Assembly (NCBI GenBank): GCA_016210375.1
Contig: JACQUH010000137.1
Coordinates: 1-8,133, forward strand
Origin: Chloroflexota bacterium
Lineage (GTDB): Bacteria; Chloroflexota; Dehalococcoidia; Lucifugimonadales; JACPCL1
Direction of reading: 5' to 3'
Length of the DNA: 8,133 nucleotides
In this document: positions 5,726-8,133 of the stretch, piece after piece
How positions within the stretch are numbered: position 1 is the stretch's first letter
How the letters are laid out: each line of letters opens with the position of its first letter
Program-made: the position numbers and the translations under genes
Notes under the pieces: generated by a model
What the model saw: the letters and a program-made list of their open reading frames with translations, nothing else
The model's database searches: none
What the model was told of the DNA's origin: nothing

Positions 5726-6151
5726 ATGCCTCGCGTCTGCGTTGACGCCAGTTGCATGGTGGCATGGCTGGTTCCCGGCCCGCGCTACCCAGCGATGGAA
5801 ACAGCGTGGAACGCCTTTGTGCGAGGGGAGGACCAGTTCATTGGCCCTCCCCTCCTTTATGTTGAGACCATCTCAGTTATCCGCCGCCTGGCCTACCGGG
5901 GCCTCCTCGGACATGATGAGGCGGTGGGTCTGGTGAGGGACTTCTTGGCCCTGGAGATTCCTACACCGGTGCCTGCGGGAGTGCACGAGGAAACATTCGT
6001 CCTGGCCACCCGTCTCGGCCAGTCCAAGGCCTATGATGCGTGCTACCTGGCCACGGCTTACCTCCTCTCCTGTCCCTTTTTTACATTGGACGAGCGCCTG
6101 TACAATACGGCGACGGACAAATTCCCTTTCGTGAAGCTGTTGAGCAGATGA
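5726..6151 (+). CDS. vapC: PIN-domain ribonuclease toxin (VapC family)
   Basis: A 141-aa PIN-domain protein, expected to be a Mg-dependent RNase that inhibits translation when freed from its antitoxin. The four family acidic residues are all present: Asp7 in VCVDASCMV, Glu47 in LLYVETISVIRR, Asp104 in KAYDACYLATAYLL and Asp122 in FFTLDERL. The C-terminus (ATDKFPFVKLL) is also family-like. The toxin therefore looks intact and potentially active. The chosen ATG is 2 bp after the antitoxin stop and has a good SD; an upstream start at 5654 would add only shadow sequence. The stop codon overlaps the purD start (ATGA), which is unusual because a toxin then shares translational coupling with an essential-pathway gene. 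RNA target and physiological role cannot be read from sequence. Confidence 0.9.
   Translation: MPRVCVDASCMVAWLVPGPRYPAMETAWNAFVRGEDQFIGPPLLYVETISVIRRLAYRGLLGHDEAVGLVRDFLALEIPTPVPAGVHEETFVLATRLGQSKAYDACYLATAYLLSCPFFTLDERLYNTATDKFPFVKLLSR
6080..6106 (+). promoter_or_regulatory. Candidate internal promoter for purD inside vapC
   Basis: In a locally AT-rich stretch near the 3' end of the toxin gene, TTTACA (6080-6085, 5/6) and TACAAT (6101-6106, 5/6) are separated by 15 nt, short of the ideal 17. Transcription would begin near 6113, about 35 nt before the purD ATG. It could free purD expression from the toxin-antitoxin promoter. The short spacer limits confidence. Confidence 0.35.
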
Positions 6152-7422
6152 AGCTCCTTCTGATAGGCTCCGGGGCGCGGGAGCACGCTATTGCGTGGAA
6201 GCTAGGCCAGAGCCCTGGGACCGAGGCTCTCTTCATTGCTCCCGGGAATGGCGGCACCAGGTTGGAAAGCATCAACCTGCCCCTTGGAGTAACTGATGTG
6301 CTGGCCCTGGCAAGTTTCGCAAAGAAAGAAGTGGTCGGCCTCACTTTCGTAGGGCCGGAGGCCGCCCTCGCGGCGGGCATCGTTGACACTTTTCAGGCCA
6401 AGGGGTTGCCCATCTTCGGCCCCACCGCGGCAGCGGCGCGGCTGGAAACCAGCAAGGCTTTTGCCAAGGAGTTCATGGCCCGTCATGGCATCCCCACCGC
6501 CCAGGGCATGGCCTTTGACTCCCACCAGGAGGCCCAACGGTTCGTGGAGCGGCGCGAGGGGCCTATCGTGGTGAAGGCCGATGGATTGGCGGGAGGCAAA
6601 GGGGTCACTGTCGCCCGGAGCCGCGCGGAGGCCCTAGCGGCGCTGGACCGCTCCATGAACCTGCGCACCTTCGGAGATGCGGGCGATAGGGTGGTTATTG
6701 AGGAGTTCATGGAAGGACGGGAGGTGAGCGTCTTCGCCTTCACCGACGGGCAACGCCTGTCGCCCCTGGTTGCGGCCTGTGATTACAAACGCGCCTACGA
6801 CGACGACCAGGGGCCGAATACGGGAGGCATGGGCAGCTACAGCCCTCCCGAGTTCTGGACCACGATGCTGGCCCAGGAGGCGGACGAGCGCATCTTTCGC
6901 CCAGCCATCCTCGGCATGGAGGCAGAGGGCTGCCTCTACAGGGGCGTTTTATATGGGGGCTTGATGCTGACGAAAGAGGGCCTGAAGGTGGTGGAGTTCA
7001 ACGCTCGCCTGGGCGACCCAGAGACCCAGGTAGTGTTGCCCCGCCTGGCCTCAGACCTGGTGGAGATTGCTTCCGCCATAGCTGAAGGGGACATGTCCAA
7101 GGCTGACGTTGCCTGGGGTCCTCTGGCCTGTGTTGGTGTGGTTATGGCCTCCACAGGCTATCCCGATGCCTACACCACCGGCCATCCTATCCATGGGCTG
7201 GAGGAGGCGACCAAGGAGGCCCTGGTCTTCCACGCTGGGACCATCTCCACGCCTGGGGGTGTTGCCACCAGTGGAGGTCGCGTCCTGACCGTGGTGGGGT
7301 GTGGCGCTAGCCTGGCAGAGGCCCGGGAGCAGGCGTACGCCAGCGTCCGCCGTATCCGCTTCCGAAACGCATTCTATCGCGCAGATATTGCAGCCAAGGC
7401 ACTCGCTCCAGCGGGGAAGTAA
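6148..7422 (+). CDS. purD: Phosphoribosylamine--glycine ligase (GAR synthetase)
   Basis: Joins glycine to 5-phosphoribosylamine with ATP to make glycinamide ribonucleotide, the second step of de novo purine synthesis; cytosolic. The 424-aa length is standard. Domains in order: N-terminal GSGAREHA (7-14) and FVGPEAALAAGIVD (67-80); ATP-grasp with VVKADGLAGGKGV (141-153), EEFMEGREVSVFAFTDG (185-201), KRAYDDDQGPNTGGMG (214-229) and EFNARLGDPETQ (283-294); and a C-terminal domain with GGRVLTVVGCGASLAEA (376-392). The frame extends upstream to 6040, but that part is shadow sequence within vapC; the ATG at 6148 starts exactly at the family-typical MKLLLIGSGARE. Its ATG overlaps the vapC stop as ATGA, with only a weak SD, so translation is probably coupled to the toxin gene. 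A possible private promoter lies at 6080-6106. Confidence 0.97.
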   Translation: MKLLLIGSGAREHAIAWKLGQSPGTEALFIAPGNGGTRLESINLPLGVTDVLALASFAKKEVVGLTFVGPEAALAAGIVDTFQAKGLPIFGPTAAAARLETSKAFAKEFMARHGIPTAQGMAFDSHQEAQRFVERREGPIVVKADGLAGGKGVTVARSRAEALAALDRSMNLRTFGDAGDRVVIEEFMEGREVSVFAFTDGQRLSPLVAACDYKRAYDDDQGPNTGGMGSYSPPEFWTTMLAQEADERIFRPAILGMEAEGCLYRGVLYGGLMLTKEGLKVVEFNARLGDPETQVVLPRLASDLVEIASAIAEGDMSKADVAWGPLACVGVVMASTGYPDAYTTGHPIHGLEEATKEALVFHAGTISTPGGVATSGGRVLTVVGCGASLAEAREQAYASVRRIRFRNAFYRADIAAKALAPAGK

Positions 7423-7425
7423 GTC

Positions 7426-8013
7426 ATGCAGCCTATTCCCCAAAGGACGTTTCAGAACTACCTGGACCGGTTCCAGGAGCTGGAGGCCACCGGCGCCTTT
7501 CTGAAGATGCACCAGCGCAAGTGGGGGAAAGCAGACCGAGCGAAGGAGCTTATTCAGGAGGACCGCCTGAACAACCTGTCCGTGGAAGAGGCTGAAGAGC
7601 TGTATCGCTGCCTGCCTGTACCCCAGACCAAGCGGAAGGAGTTCCTGAGCAATCCTCTCCAGGAGATCCGAGAGTGCCTCTGGTTCCTCCTGTATGAGCA
7701 GCTCATGTACGAGATGCGGGTATACGAGTTCCTGGACGAGATGGGCGGCTACCGCCTGAAAGGGGGCGACCAAGCCCTGGCGGCTGCCTTGCTCTGTACG
7801 CGGGACCCGGACCTCTATGGCCCGATCAACACAAACACGGAGAAAGGGCTCAGGGCCCTTGGCGTGTTCCCTACTTTTGAAAAGAACGAGAGCCAGGCCG
7901 GCCGGTTCCAGAAGGTGCAGGAAACACTCTTTCAATTGTTCCGCACCATCGGATTCAATGACCTCCGGACGACGGACGATTTCTTGGAGGCTCTGGCCAA
8001 GGGCATGCTGTAG
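7426..8013 (+). CDS. Unrecognised 195-aa protein downstream of purD
   Basis: I cannot name this protein. The ATG lies 3 bp after the purD stop and in the same reading frame, so it is probably co-transcribed and co-translated with purD. It looks soluble, with no signal peptide or clear membrane segment, and mostly helical. Residues 1-80 are highly charged (QNYLDRFQELEATGAFLK, LSVEEAEELYRCLP). Residues about 82-103 are aromatic-rich (ECLWFLLYEQLMYEMRVYEF). The second half contains ALLCTRDPDLYGPINTNTEK with GLRALG just after (about 121-146), then helices (FQKVQETLFQLFRTIGF, TTDDFLEAL). The DPDLYxxIN-x-x-T-x-x-GLxxLG pattern resembles, from memory, helical domains next to restriction-type nucleases (McrB/McrA-like N-terminal regions), but no nuclease motif is visible, so this is a weak lead. 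Codon use looks like its neighbours. It is unlikely to be a standard purine enzyme. Confidence 0.8.
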   Translation: MQPIPQRTFQNYLDRFQELEATGAFLKMHQRKWGKADRAKELIQEDRLNNLSVEEAEELYRCLPVPQTKRKEFLSNPLQEIRECLWFLLYEQLMYEMRVYEFLDEMGGYRLKGGDQALAAALLCTRDPDLYGPINTNTEKGLRALGVFPTFEKNESQAGRFQKVQETLFQLFRTIGFNDLRTTDDFLEALAKGML

Positions 8014-8017
8014 TCAC

Positions 8018-8032
8018 TGAGAGGCTATCTCA
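8018..8032 (+). other. Small hairpin just after the last gene
   Basis: TGAGA-GGCTA-TCTCA can form a 5-bp stem with a 5-nt loop, 4 bp after the stop of the unrecognised ORF. It is weak and not followed by a T-run, so it is at best a transcript-end stabiliser and could be chance. Confidence 0.2.
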
Positions 8033-8053
8033 AATCGCTTGCGTGCCACTCTT

Positions 8054-8086
8054 TGTGGGGATTAACGAAAGGTGAGTATCCCCGCA
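8054..8086 (+). other. Inverted repeat in the final non-coding stretch
   Basis: TGTGGGGAT (8054-8062) can pair with ATCCCCGCA (8078-8086) over 9 bp with one G-U pair and a 15-nt loop. An outer GTGCC (8043-8047)/GGCAC (8094-8098) pair could extend the structure. No T-tract follows, so it is not a standard intrinsic terminator. It could be a leader structure of a gene beyond the window or a protein-binding site. The rest of 8014-8133 shows no gene I can support. Confidence 0.35.
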
Positions 8087-8133
8087 TAGCACGGGCACTC
8101 CATACTCTCCGATTGCGTGGAACTGGACACGCC

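Noticed and set aside
6040..6147. Upstream extension of purD (36 extra codons)
   Set aside because: The sequence overlaps vapC in another frame and PurD proteins begin at the GSGARE region; ATG 6148 gives the standard start.
7051..7935. Minus-strand open frame (294 codons) across purD and the downstream gene
   Set aside because: It spans two plus-strand genes and their junction, shows no domain pattern, and the plus-strand frames have tight operon spacing.

Overview
The window is a compact, GC-rich bacterial chromosome segment holding two divergent gene blocks. Every gene is a bacterial housekeeping type except a PIN-toxin/HTH-antitoxin pair and one unrecognised ORF. The protein families fit a member of the Chloroflexota, perhaps Dehalococcoidia-like: an archaeal-type ApgM mutase, a 'WGxAQAINAGDGL'-type prenyl synthase, and a guaA/purD neighbourhood. 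This assignment is inference from remembered family features, not from a search.

Minus-strand block (reads right to left, 3530 to 1): tsaC (tRNA t6A biosynthesis), a trans-polyprenyl-diphosphate-synthase-fold gene, pgk (phosphoglycerate kinase), and the 5' part of apgM (phosphoglycerate mutase), which runs off the left edge. Gaps between genes are 18, 12 and 5 bp, so this looks like one operon. Pgk and ApgM catalyse consecutive steps of lower glycolysis. The prenyl synthase homologue is the most unusual gene here: both aspartate-rich motifs and the GGKR-type motif are altered, although the fold signatures and reading frame are intact.

Plus-strand block (3577 to 8013): guaA (GMP synthase, with an N-terminal extension of about 46 residues), a 119-bp gap with a good sigma70-type promoter and a palindrome at the predicted +1, an excisionase/MerR-like HTH antitoxin, a VapC-type PIN toxin with all four acidic residues, purD (overlapping the toxin gene by ATGA), and an unrecognised 195-aa protein starting 3 bp after purD. 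A toxin-antitoxin module therefore sits between two purine-biosynthesis genes, and purD translation is probably coupled to the toxin gene. A candidate internal promoter near the 3' end of the toxin gene could give purD independent transcription.

The two blocks diverge from a short region (about 3484-3576) with overlapping candidate promoters. The last 120 bp (8014-8133) hold two small inverted repeats and no gene I can support. I saw no tRNA, rRNA, CRISPR array, insertion sequence or phage feature, and no gene-free stretch over 300 bp.
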